Positions 17,017 to 25,249 of a stretch of 64,000 nt of DNA are shown piece after piece. Each line of letters opens with the position of its first letter. Within the stretch, counting starts at the first letter, position 1. A program made the translations under genes and the position numbers. A model generated the notes under the pieces. It had not been told where the DNA came from, ran no database searches, and worked only from the letters and a program-made list of their open reading frames with translations. The stretch comes from an uncultured Polaribacter sp. (lineage in GTDB: Bacteria > Bacteroidota > Bacteroidia > Flavobacteriales > Flavobacteriaceae): NCBI RefSeq assembly GCF_947497695.1, contig NZ_CANMHM010000001.1:186001-250000 (forward strand). The letters run 5' to 3'.

Positions 17017-20000
17017 TTAAATACCAACATTTAAAGACAACGTATATTGTCTGGTTATTGGTAATGCTACTCCACCTGTTCCATAAAATTCTGGATCTTG
17101 ACCATTCAATTTATCATCAGAATAAATTAAAAACAAATTAGTGCCTTGTACTTGTAATCTTAGATTAGACAAGCCTAATTTATCGGTTATCTTTTTCTGA
17201 AAACTATACCCAAGAGAAATATTTTTCATTCTTAAAAAATCGCCATTTGCAACCCTTGCATCAGAAAAATTGTAAGCATTATATGCTCTAGATAAATCGC
17301 TGTTTCCTAAAAGATTGTTATCTCTAACATCTACTATTTTAGGAATATTGGTAATAGCTTCATCACCATCAAACAACCATCTATTTACAGTACTTTTTGT
17401 AAACACACTTGCACCAGAATAAAAATTATCTAAAACAGGGTTTAACCTTACTTTATTACCTCCAGATCCTGTAATTAAGATATTTAAATCTAAATTTTTA
17501 TATTTAAATCTATTAGAAAATCCTCCAGAAATATTAGGAACTACAGAACCTTCAAACACCAAGTAATTTAAAACATTGGTAGCGTCTTGAAAATTGACTC
17601 CAGAAACAGGATTTTCTTCTTCTGGTAAAATAAACGACGGAACTCCTTGATCTGTTAAACCATCAAACTGAAAAGAAAACAAAGAATTTAAAGGAAAACC
17701 TTGTACACTACCACCTTGAATATCTACAATATCTATAACACTAGGTTCGTTTTTAGACTTGGTTACTTTTTGATTAAAGTAAGAGAAGTTAAGAGAGCTA
17801 GTCCAACTAAAATCATCATTTTTAATGTTTTGTGTGGTTATACCAAATTCAAAACCTTTGGTATTTACATCTGCATTGTTACCGAATTTAAACAACTGAC
17901 CTCCAATTCCGCTTGTTCTAACTATATCTATATTATCAAAAATATCTCTGTTCCAAAAATCGGCTGTTAGTTGAATTCTATTATTAAACATACCAATATC
18001 AAAACCAATATTTAATTCGAATTGTTTTTCCCAAGTTAATTCAGAATTTTCTAAATCTTCTATATTTAAAAAAGTTTCTCTATCCCCTACAATAACTCTA
18101 TCTGTAATTTCACTTCTAAAAATTGCCAAAGCATTGGTTGCTGGCCCAGGAGAAGCAGAAAGTCCGTAAGAAGTTCTAAACTGTAAGTTATTAATTACCT
18201 CAGAATTTTGAATAAATTGTTCATCACTGGCATTCCATTTTGCACTTACAGTTGCTGTTGGCAACCATCTAGAACTAGAAGAGTTTCCTTGTCTGTTAGT
18301 ACCATCATATCTACCTGTTGCAGAAAAAACGTATTTATCATTAAGTGTATAAGTAGCTCTTCCAAAAAAGGCTACAGTTCTTTCTCTTTCTCTTGCCACA
18401 TCAAAATAATTATCTCCTTCTGTAATAATTTTTTCTAATACTCTTGGGTCTGTAAAAGGTGTAAAACCATTTTGAAACTGCAATCCATAACCTGTAAACT
18501 CACTTCTATCTCTATCTACATACCTCATTTCTTGCCCTAGCAAAGCATTTATGTTATGTTTTTCATTGATTGTTTTATCATATTTAAAACTATTTCTAAC
18601 ATAATAACTTGTTAAAGTATTATCGTTTTTAATATACAAACCTCCTTCTGGTAAAACAGGTACAGGAATATCATCTGGGTTTTCTGGATCTGAGTATAAA
18701 AAAATATTAGCGTTAGCAATAACAGGAGTTTCATTTGAATTATAAGCCCTTATAACATTAGAGTTTTCTTTAACTTGATGCTCTCTTGTGCTATTTACAT
18801 ATCTAGCAGCTGCATTAAAATCATAGGTAATATTGTTTGTTAATTTATAAGTAGCATCTAATTGAAAACGGATGTCTTTTACATCTAAATCTATCGCATT
18901 ATTTTCTAATTCTTCAATAATATTAAAAGGTGCCCAGTTGTTTGTATAATACTCTAAATTACCATCATTATCTCTTGGTCTTAATGCTCTAGATGTGTTT
19001 AAAGCATAACTAAATGGGTTGATATCAAAATCTCTAGAAAACTCACCATCTACAACATTTGCTTCTCTACTAAAAGTACCTGGTGCTTTTTGGGCTCTTA
19101 CAGAGGCAACTGTAGATAAAGATAAATTAAACTTATCTGATAGGTAAAAAGTGTTTCTAATGTTTGATGTTAGCCTGGTTACTTTATCAGAAATGGTCCA
19201 ACCAGGGTCATTTACAAAACCCAAAGAGGCATAAAAGGTATTTTTTTCTCCTCCTCCACTAAAACTAATGGAATGGTTTTGCATTATAGACTGCTTAAAC
19301 AAGGTTTTAAACCAATTGGTATTTGCCAATTCGTATTGCTGTAAAAAAGCGTTTCTGCCTTCTACTGTATTTTGTACGCCAAAACCGCCATTTTCAAAAG
19401 AATTGATTTGTTTCTCTAAAATACCATAAATTCCAGAAAAACGTGCATTACCAACATCTGGCAATCTTAAAAAACCTTGATCTCTTAAACCTTGTAAAGC
19501 ACTAAGGGTTTCTTTAGAGTCTAAAATATCATATTGGTCATAACTTGGCAACGCCCTAACTGTTTGCTCTAAATTGTAACTTACTTTTATGGGACTATTT
19601 TTTTTACCTCCTTTAGTAGTAATTACAATAACTCCATTTCTTGCTCTTGCTCCGTAAATAGAAGTGGCAGAAGCATCTTTTAAAATATCTATTTTTTTAA
19701 TATCTGCTGCATTTATTCCTGCAATTGATGAACTAATTAATGTAGAAGCATCACCAGAAGTTAGTGCATCTAAATCTTGCTCTACAATATCTTCTTGCAC
19801 AATACCATCAATTACATAAAGTGGATTATTATTACCAAAAATAGATGATGAACCACGAATTTGAATCTGAGGAGCAGCACCAAAAGTACCAGATATATTT
19901 TGCACATTTACACCTGCAACTGTACCCTCTAACATTCTACTTACATCAACAACACCATCAATTTTAACATCTGCCATTTTTATGGTAGTTGCAGCACCTG

Positions 20001-20355
20001 TAAAAGATTTTTTATTTATTTTGTCATATCCTGTAGTAATTACAATTTCATCTAACGCATTTACATCTTCTTCTAAAACTACGTTTATAACAGTACTTGT
20101 GCCAACTGTTTTTTCTAAAGTTTTCATGCCTAAATACCTAAAAACAAGTACATCTCCTTCATTTGCTTTTAAAGAATAATTACCATCAAAATCAGTCTCA
20201 GTTCCTTTATTACTACTTTTTAACACCACAGAAACACCAGGTAAAACGCCTGATTTATCAGAAACAATTCCTGATATTGTTTTTGTTTGTGCAAAAGAAA
20301 ATTGCAGTATAAATACAAAGAAAAGTGTTAAAGAAAAATTGGGTTTTAACATCAT
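17017..20355 (-). CDS. SusC/RagA family TonB-linked outer membrane protein
   Basis: This 1112-residue SusC-type transporter has a signal peptide ending FSFAQ, a carboxypeptidase-like domain (about 26-100, GVSVVLKSSNKGTETDFDGNYSL), a plug with the SusC signature region (GVDVSRMLEGTVAGVNVQN and later DILKDASATSIYGARARNGV), and a long barrel ending LSLNVGI. It imports the ligand bound by SusD, powered by TonB. A second Met (20352) is an equally possible start. No regulator (SusR, AraC or ECF sigma pair) or glycoside hydrolase adjoins it. Confidence 0.96.
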   Translation of the reverse strand: MMLKPNFSLTLFFVFILQFSFAQTKTISGIVSDKSGVLPGVSVVLKSSNKGTETDFDGNYSLKANEGDVLVFRYLGMKTLEKTVGTSTVINVVLEEDVNALDEIVITTGYDKINKKSFTGAATTIKMADVKIDGVVDVSRMLEGTVAGVNVQNISGTFGAAPQIQIRGSSSIFGNNNPLYVIDGIVQEDIVEQDLDALTSGDASTLISSSIAGINAADIKKIDILKDASATSIYGARARNGVIVITTKGGKKNSPIKVSYNLEQTVRALPSYDQYDILDSKETLSALQGLRDQGFLRLPDVGNARFSGIYGILEKQINSFENGGFGVQNTVEGRNAFLQQYELANTNWFKTLFKQSIMQNHSISFSGGGEKNTFYASLGFVNDPGWTISDKVTRLTSNIRNTFYLSDKFNLSLSTVASVRAQKAPGTFSREANVVDGEFSRDFDINPFSYALNTSRALRPRDNDGNLEYYTNNWAPFNIIEELENNAIDLDVKDIRFQLDATYKLTNNITYDFNAAARYVNSTREHQVKENSNVIRAYNSNETPVIANANIFLYSDPENPDDIPVPVLPEGGLYIKNDNTLTSYYVRNSFKYDKTINEKHNINALLGQEMRYVDRDRSEFTGYGLQFQNGFTPFTDPRVLEKIITEGDNYFDVARERERTVAFFGRATYTLNDKYVFSATGRYDGTNRQGNSSSSRWLPTATVSAKWNASDEQFIQNSEVINNLQFRTSYGLSASPGPATNALAIFRSEITDRVIVGDRETFLNIEDLENSELTWEKQFELNIGFDIGMFNNRIQLTADFWNRDIFDNIDIVRTSGIGGQLFKFGNNADVNTKGFEFGITTQNIKNDDFSWTSSLNFSYFNQKVTKSKNEPSVIDIVDIQGGSVQGFPLNSLFSFQFDGLTDQGVPSFILPEEENPVSGVNFQDATNVLNYLVFEGSVVPNISGGFSNRFKYKNLDLNILITGSGGNKVRLNPVLDNFYSGASVFTKSTVNRWLFDGDEAITNIPKIVDVRDNNLLGNSDLSRAYNAYNFSDARVANGDFLRMKNISLGYSFQKKITDKLGLSNLRLQVQGTNLFLIYSDDKLNGQDPEFYGTGGVALPITRQYTLSLNVGI

Positions 20356-20455
20356 TTACAACTGATTTTAGTTAATTCTTGTAAAATACTGACTATTATA
20401 TTACTAAAACAAGTAAATTTTGTTAATAATGATTTTTTTTTCAATTAAAAGCATT

Positions 20456-20472
20456 GTCAAAATTATTTTGAC
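20456..20472. promoter_or_regulatory. 17-base palindrome between divergent susC and mutY
   Basis: GTCAAAATTATTTTGAC has perfect 8-base arms around one central base. On the minus strand it contains TAATTTTG, which fits the TAnnTTTG -7 box, so it may be both the Sus operon promoter and the operator of an unknown regulator. The implied leader to the SusC start is about 95 bases. Confidence 0.5.
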
Positions 20473-20507
20473 TAGATTTTGTTTTAATATTGCAAATTTA
20501 GTTTTAA

Positions 20508-21554
20508 ATGATGAAATTTTCTAATACTCTAATATATTGGTATTTAAAAAACAATAGGGATTTGCCTTGGCGTAAAACCAAAAACCCTTATTTTATTTGG
20601 CTGAGTGAAATTATGTTACAGCAAACAAGAGTTGCTCAAGGAATGGCATACTATTTAAAATTTACAGCAACTTTTCCTACCGTTTTTGAGCTCGCTAAAG
20701 CGGATGAAAGCACCGTTTTAAAAATGTGGCAAGGTTTAGGTTATTATTCTAGAGCTAGAAACTTACATTTTTCTGCAAAACAGATTGCCAACGAATTTAA
20801 TGGCGAATTTCCATCAACATATAAAGAAATTATAAAACTAAAAGGAATTGGAGATTACACAGCTTCTGCAATTGCATCTATTTGTTTTAATGAATCTACT
20901 GCTGTTGTTGATGGTAATGTTTATAGAGTACTTTCTCGTTATTTTGGCATTAACACACCCATAAATTCAACAGCAGGAATTAAAGAATTTAAAGTATTAG
21001 CACAATCTTTAATTGATAAAACACAACCTGGTACTTTTAACCAAGCAATTATGGATTTTGGTGCACTGCATTGTAAACCTCAAAATCCGCTTTGTGAAAC
21101 CTGTCCGTTTTCTGGAAGCTGCGTTGCTTTAGAGAAAAAACTGACCAGAGAATTGCCTGTAAAAGAGAAAAAAATAAAAGTTAAAAAGCGTTATTTTAAC
21201 TTTCTAGTGATAAAAACCAACGACAATAAGACCATTTTATCAGAAAGAAAAGGGAAAGGAATTTGGCAAGGTTTGTATCAGTTTCCTCTGATTGAAAGTG
21301 ATAAAACCATCAACAAAAATGAATTAATTTCATCAGACGAATTTATCGATTTATTTCCATCAGAAACCACTATTTCATTGTTTAATCAAAAAGAAATAGT
21401 CCATAAACTATCTCATCAACATTTATGCACACAATTCTGGGTTATAGAAACCGAAAAATCATCAACAATTCAAATAAAATGGAGTGATATTGAAAAATAC
21501 CCTGTACCTATTTTAATTGCAAATTTTTTAGAAGCCTATCAACATAAAAAGTAA
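20508..21554 (+). CDS. mutY: A/G-specific adenine DNA glycosylase
   Basis: MutY removes adenine mispaired with 8-oxoguanine. The HhH-GPD glycosylase core includes catalytic Glu34 (LSEIMLQQT), the helix-hairpin-helix LKGIGDYTASAI at 111-122 and Asp135 (VVDGNVYRV). The 4Fe-4S ligands are Cys189, 196, 199 and 205 (spacing 6, 2, 5). The C-terminal part (from about 225) is NUDIX-like and reads the 8-oxoguanine strand. Two adjacent ATGs (20508, 20511) are possible starts. It heads the mutY-ssb-gldE-gldD set. Confidence 0.96.
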   Translation: MMKFSNTLIYWYLKNNRDLPWRKTKNPYFIWLSEIMLQQTRVAQGMAYYLKFTATFPTVFELAKADESTVLKMWQGLGYYSRARNLHFSAKQIANEFNGEFPSTYKEIIKLKGIGDYTASAIASICFNESTAVVDGNVYRVLSRYFGINTPINSTAGIKEFKVLAQSLIDKTQPGTFNQAIMDFGALHCKPQNPLCETCPFSGSCVALEKKLTRELPVKEKKIKVKKRYFNFLVIKTNDNKTILSERKGKGIWQGLYQFPLIESDKTINKNELISSDEFIDLFPSETTISLFNQKEIVHKLSHQHLCTQFWVIETEKSSTIQIKWSDIEKYPVPILIANFLEAYQHKK

Positions 21555-21622
21555 TTGATATTTTTAGTACTTTTGATGAAGATATTATTGAACAACTATC
21601 TAAAATATTAAAAAGGAATTTA

Positions 21623-22066
21623 ATGGCAGCAGGCACAATAAACAAAGTTATTTTAATTGGTAATTTAGGCGATGATGTAAAAATGCATTATTTTGATGAC
21701 CAAAATTGTGTTGGTCGTTTTCCTATTGCAACTAGTGAAAGTTACACCAATAAAACTACTGGCGAAAAAATAACCAATACAGATTGGCACAATATTGTTG
21801 TTAGAAATGGTTTGGCTAAAGTTTGTGAAAAATACTTAACAAAAGGCGATAAGATTTATGTGGAAGGAAAATTAAAAAATCGTCAATGGGAACAAGATGG
21901 CATTAAACGTTATGCTACAGAAATTAACGTTAATGAAATGACCATGCTGTCTACCAAAAGCAACCCAAATAACGTACAACAAAACCCACAACAAAATCAA
22001 CATCCAACTTCTAAACCAGCACCAAAAGCTACTCCGTTAGAAGAAAAAGATGATTTACCCTTTTAA
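21623..22066 (+). CDS. ssb: Single-stranded DNA-binding protein
   Basis: SSB coats single-stranded DNA and recruits repair and replication proteins. The OB fold (GTINKVILIGNLGDDVKMHY, NTDWHNIVVRNGLAKVCEKY, GDKIYVEGKLKNRQW) spans about 1-110. A Gln/Asn/Pro-rich linker leads to the acidic tip DDLPF, the partner-binding motif. At 147 residues it is of normal size. It lies 68 bases after mutY and 21 bases before gldE. Confidence 0.97.
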   Translation: MAAGTINKVILIGNLGDDVKMHYFDDQNCVGRFPIATSESYTNKTTGEKITNTDWHNIVVRNGLAKVCEKYLTKGDKIYVEGKLKNRQWEQDGIKRYATEINVNEMTMLSTKSNPNNVQQNPQQNQHPTSKPAPKATPLEEKDDLPF

Positions 22067-22087
22067 TTCAATCAAAAAAAACAGCAA

Positions 22088-23410
22088 TTGGATCCAGATC
22101 CCCAAATTTTATTTTTAATTTCCATTAATTTTTTAACTACAATTAATTGTGTTGTTTTACTTCTTTTATTAATTAGCTCTGCTTTAGTTTCTGGGGCAGA
22201 AGTAGCATTTTTCTCTCTTTCTCAAACCGATTTAAACGAACTTTCTAACAACGGAAAAGATGAAAACAGTGTGGTTACTTTACTAGAAAAACCTAGAAAA
22301 CTATTAGCTACAATTTTAATAACAAACAATTTTATAAATATTTTAATTGTATTATTATTTGCCTCTTTAGCAGACACATTATTTGGCAATTTTAATTATG
22401 AATTTAATGCTTATTTCTTTACAATTCCTATTCGTTTTTTAGTAGAAATTGTTCTAGTAACCTTTCTAATTCTTTTGTTTGGCGAGGTTTTACCAAAAGT
22501 GTATGCATCTAGAAATGCGCTACATTTTTCTAAAAGAATGTCTAAATTTATCAATACCATAAATATTTTATTAACTCCTTTTAGCTTACCACTAATAACA
22601 ATTACTAAATGGATTGAAAAAAAATTAGGGAGTAAAAATTCTAACTTTTCTGTAGAAACTTTATCTCAGGCTTTAGAATTAACATCACAAGGAGCAACCT
22701 CTAAAAACGAACAAAAAATACTAGAAGGAATCGTAAATTTTGGGAACACAGAAACAGTACAAATTATGGTACCTCGTATAGATATTTCTGCTCTTTCTGA
22801 CAAAGAGCCTTATGAAATTGTACTAGATAAAATTCTTAAAAAAGGATTTTCTAGAAACCCTGTTTACAGTGAAAATATTGACAATATTATTGGTGTTTTA
22901 TATGCTAAAGACTTGTTAGCACATTTAAATAAAACCAATTTTAAATGGCAAGATTTATTAAGAGAACCTTTTTTTGTGCCAGAAAACAAAAAATTAGATG
23001 ATTTATTAGGCGATTTTAGAGAGAAAAAAAATCACTTAGCAATTGTTGTTGATGAATATGGGGGAACTAGTGGTTTGGTTACTTTAGAGGATGTTATTGA
23101 AGAAATTGTTGGAGACATTAATGATGAATTTGATGATGATGATTTGCACTATTCTAAAATAGATGCAAACAACTATGTTTTTGAAGGAAAAACTTCTATT
23201 AAAGATTTTTGTAAAATTCTAGATGATGAAAATGAAGAAATTTTTGAAGAAGAAAAAGGAGAAAGTGAAACTTTAGCAGGCTTTATTTTAGAAATTTCTG
23301 GGAAATTCCCTAAAAAAGGCGAGAAAATAAACTTCAAGAATTATACGTTTACTATAGAAGCGTTAGATAAAAAACGTATTAAACAGATTAAAGCAACCAA
23401 AAATGCGTAA
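22088..23410 (+). CDS. gldE: Gliding motility-associated protein GldE (CorC/HlyC-like)
   Basis: The start is a TTG at 22088, chosen because it gives the family N-terminus MDPDPQ; no upstream ATG fits. The 440-residue protein has a CNNM-type membrane domain (residues about 15-190, with SALVSGAEVAFFSLS), paired CBS domains (about 215-335, VPRIDISALSD and VVDEYGGTSGLVTLEDVIEEIVGDI) and a CorC/HlyC domain to the end. It supports GldD in gliding motility and type 9 secretion in Flavobacteriia, and may move a divalent cation. It overlaps gldD by 8 bases. Confidence 0.94.
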   Translation: MDPDPQILFLISINFLTTINCVVLLLLLISSALVSGAEVAFFSLSQTDLNELSNNGKDENSVVTLLEKPRKLLATILITNNFINILIVLLFASLADTLFGNFNYEFNAYFFTIPIRFLVEIVLVTFLILLFGEVLPKVYASRNALHFSKRMSKFINTINILLTPFSLPLITITKWIEKKLGSKNSNFSVETLSQALELTSQGATSKNEQKILEGIVNFGNTETVQIMVPRIDISALSDKEPYEIVLDKILKKGFSRNPVYSENIDNIIGVLYAKDLLAHLNKTNFKWQDLLREPFFVPENKKLDDLLGDFREKKNHLAIVVDEYGGTSGLVTLEDVIEEIVGDINDEFDDDDLHYSKIDANNYVFEGKTSIKDFCKILDDENEEIFEEEKGESETLAGFILEISGKFPKKGEKINFKNYTFTIEALDKKRIKQIKATKNA

Positions 23411-23954
23411 CCTTTTCTTATTGATTTTCTTTATTCCTTTTCTTTCTTGTAAAGAAGATATTTTACCAAAACCTAAAGGGTATTTGAGCTTAAATTATCC
23501 CCAAAAAAAATATAAAAAATTAGATTTAAACAGACCTTATTCTTTTAATATTTTAGAAAATACAGAAATTAAAGACAATCCAAATAATTGGATATCGATT
23601 AAATACCCAAAAATTAAAGCTTCTATTGATATTACTTACAGACCTGTAAAAAACAATATGAATGAGCTGTTAACTGAAGCAGAAAAACTAGTTTTTAAAC
23701 ATACTTTAAAAGCAGAACAAATTATACCTAAAGATTTTGTTAACCCAGAAAAAAGAGTGTTTGGTAGTATGTATGAAATTACTGGTAATGCAGCATCTCA
23801 AATTCAGTTTCATGTTACAGACAGTACAAATCATTTTATAAAAGGGGCTTTATACTTTTACGCAAAACCAAACTACGATTCTATTTTACCTGCAGTAGCT
23901 TACATAAAAGATGATATTTTACAGCTAATGGAAACCTTAAAATGGATCGAATAG
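23403..23954 (+). CDS. gldD: Gliding motility lipoprotein GldD
   Basis: A 183-residue lipoprotein; the lipobox PFLSC gives Cys16. The family segment PKPKGYLSLNYPQKKYKKLD follows at once, then the conserved YSFNILENTEI and YEITGNAASQIQFHVTDST. GldD is required for gliding in Flavobacterium johnsoniae and lies next to gldE there as well. The 8-base overlap with gldE indicates translational coupling. Its presence supports a gliding or type 9 secretion lineage for this genome. Confidence 0.94.
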   Translation: MRNLFLLIFFIPFLSCKEDILPKPKGYLSLNYPQKKYKKLDLNRPYSFNILENTEIKDNPNNWISIKYPKIKASIDITYRPVKNNMNELLTEAEKLVFKHTLKAEQIIPKDFVNPEKRVFGSMYEITGNAASQIQFHVTDSTNHFIKGALYFYAKPNYDSILPAVAYIKDDILQLMETLKWIE

Positions 23955-24301
23955 CTTTTTGTTTATAAATTATTTTGCCACGGATTCACGAATAAAACTC
24001 AAAACCTTATAAAAACAGAATTTTCACGAATAAAAATCTATGATTTTTTCTAATTAGTGTTATTTTTTGATCTCAAAAAAGAAAATTCCTTAATTCGTGG
24101 CTATTTTTTTAAGTATAATTCAGAACGATTAATATCATTTTAAAAATAGTTGTTTTCAATTAAAGTCTTGGTTCATTTAACAAAGCAATCTTGCCTCTTT
24201 TGTAAGTTAATTATGATGTTGGGTTATTCCAAATTCATAATAATTCCAAAGCTTTTATAATTTTCACTATCTTACATCAAGAAAAAGAAAAATACATTGC
24301 T
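23955..24301. other. 347-base gap with a degenerate inverted repeat, no gene
   Basis: The first half (23977-24101) is a degenerate inverted repeat that begins GCCACGGATTCACGAAT and ends AATTCGTGGC. The remaining 200 bases up to the exonuclease start show only short stop-rich frames. Confidence 0.7.
23977..24101. repeat. Dispersed inverted repeat, GCCACGGATTCACGAAT type
   Basis: The left arm GCCACGGATTCACGAAT and right arm TTAATTCGTGGC pair imperfectly, and a further internal TTTTCACGAATAAAAAT copy sits between them. Repeats of this word type are scattered between genes in many Flavobacteriaceae genomes. This copy looks decayed. Confidence 0.55.
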
Positions 24302-25018
24302 ATGAATTTATCAGTAAAACTGAATGATATCTTATTTTTAGATATTGAAACGGTTCCTCAAGAAGAAAGTTGGAATCATGTGGTTGAAGAAACCCAAGAA
24401 TTGTATCAAAAAAAAACACAATACCAACGTAAAGAAGATTTTACGGCAGAAGAATTTTATGAAAGAGCCGGAATTTGGGCAGAATTTGGTAAAATAATCT
24501 GTATTTCTGTTGGTTATTTTGTGGATGTAAAAGATAAAAAACAATTGCGTTTAACTTCCTTTTTTGGTGATGATGAACACCAACTACTAACTGATTTTAA
24601 GGTTTTATTAGACAAGCATTTTGCAAATAAAAACCATGTTTTATGTGCTCATAATGGTAAAGAATTCGATTTTCCCTTCATTGCTAGAAGGATGATTATT
24701 CATCAAATAGAATTACCTAAAAAATTAAATTTATTTGGCAAAAAACCTTGGGAAGTAGCTCATTTAGACACTTTAGAATTATGGAAATTTGGCGATTACA
24801 AACATTATACTTCCTTAAAATTACTGACTTCTATTTTAGGAATTCCATCGCCAAAAGATGACATTAATGGTAGCGAAGTTGCTAACGTTTATTATAAAGA
24901 AAAAAACATCCAAAGAATTGTAACTTATTGTGAAAAAGATACCATTGCAGTTGCACAAATTTTATTACGTTTTAATAATCAAGAATTATTAAGTGATAAA
25001 GATATTGTGAGTGTTTGA
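24302..25018 (+). CDS. Predicted 3'-5' exonuclease, PolB-exonuclease-like DnaQ fold
   Basis: The protein of 238 residues has the DEDD-type exonuclease motifs: Asp14/Glu16 (LFLDIETVP), Asp123 (AHNGKEFDFPFIARRM), and a late YCEKDTIAVAQILLRF motif carrying the last Asp. The set matches the predicted 3'-5' exonucleases related to the PolB proofreading domain (DNA_pol_B_exo2). It would trim single-stranded DNA or RNA ends. It stands alone, convergent with the ABC-F gene. Confidence 0.88.
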   Translation: MNLSVKLNDILFLDIETVPQEESWNHVVEETQELYQKKTQYQRKEDFTAEEFYERAGIWAEFGKIICISVGYFVDVKDKKQLRLTSFFGDDEHQLLTDFKVLLDKHFANKNHVLCAHNGKEFDFPFIARRMIIHQIELPKKLNLFGKKPWEVAHLDTLELWKFGDYKHYTSLKLLTSILGIPSPKDDINGSEVANVYYKEKNIQRIVTYCEKDTIAVAQILLRFNNQELLSDKDIVSV

Positions 25019-25026
25019 TATGCTAT

Positions 25027-25239
25027 TATACAGAGATTCGCAGAGAAACTCAGAGACCCACAAAGAAAATGATAAATTCTTCCTACAAAGTTTCTAAGAG
25101 CTTATAGATATTTTATGATTCAGTAAATCTAGTTTTAAATACTATGAATATCTACAAGGTTAAAAAAAGACCTTGCAAAATAATAAGTTTAAGAAAAAAC
25201 TCTGTGACCCTCTGTTTTTTTTTAGAGAATCTCTATATA
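25027..25239. repeat. Long imperfect inverted repeat, CAGAGATTC type
   Basis: TATACAGAGATTCGCAGAG at 25027-25045 and AGAGAATCTCTATATA near 25224-25239 pair imperfectly, and the inner words ACTCAGAGACCC and CTCTGTGACCC are also related. A small hairpin CAAGGT/ACCTTG lies between. The element fills the gap between convergent genes and may act as a terminator or be a mobile-repeat remnant. Confidence 0.5.
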
Positions 25240-25249
25240 ACAACAAACT

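Noticed and set aside
17701..20179. Plus-strand frames inside susC
   Set aside because: They are Cys/Ser/Phe-rich shadows of the minus-strand susC gene.
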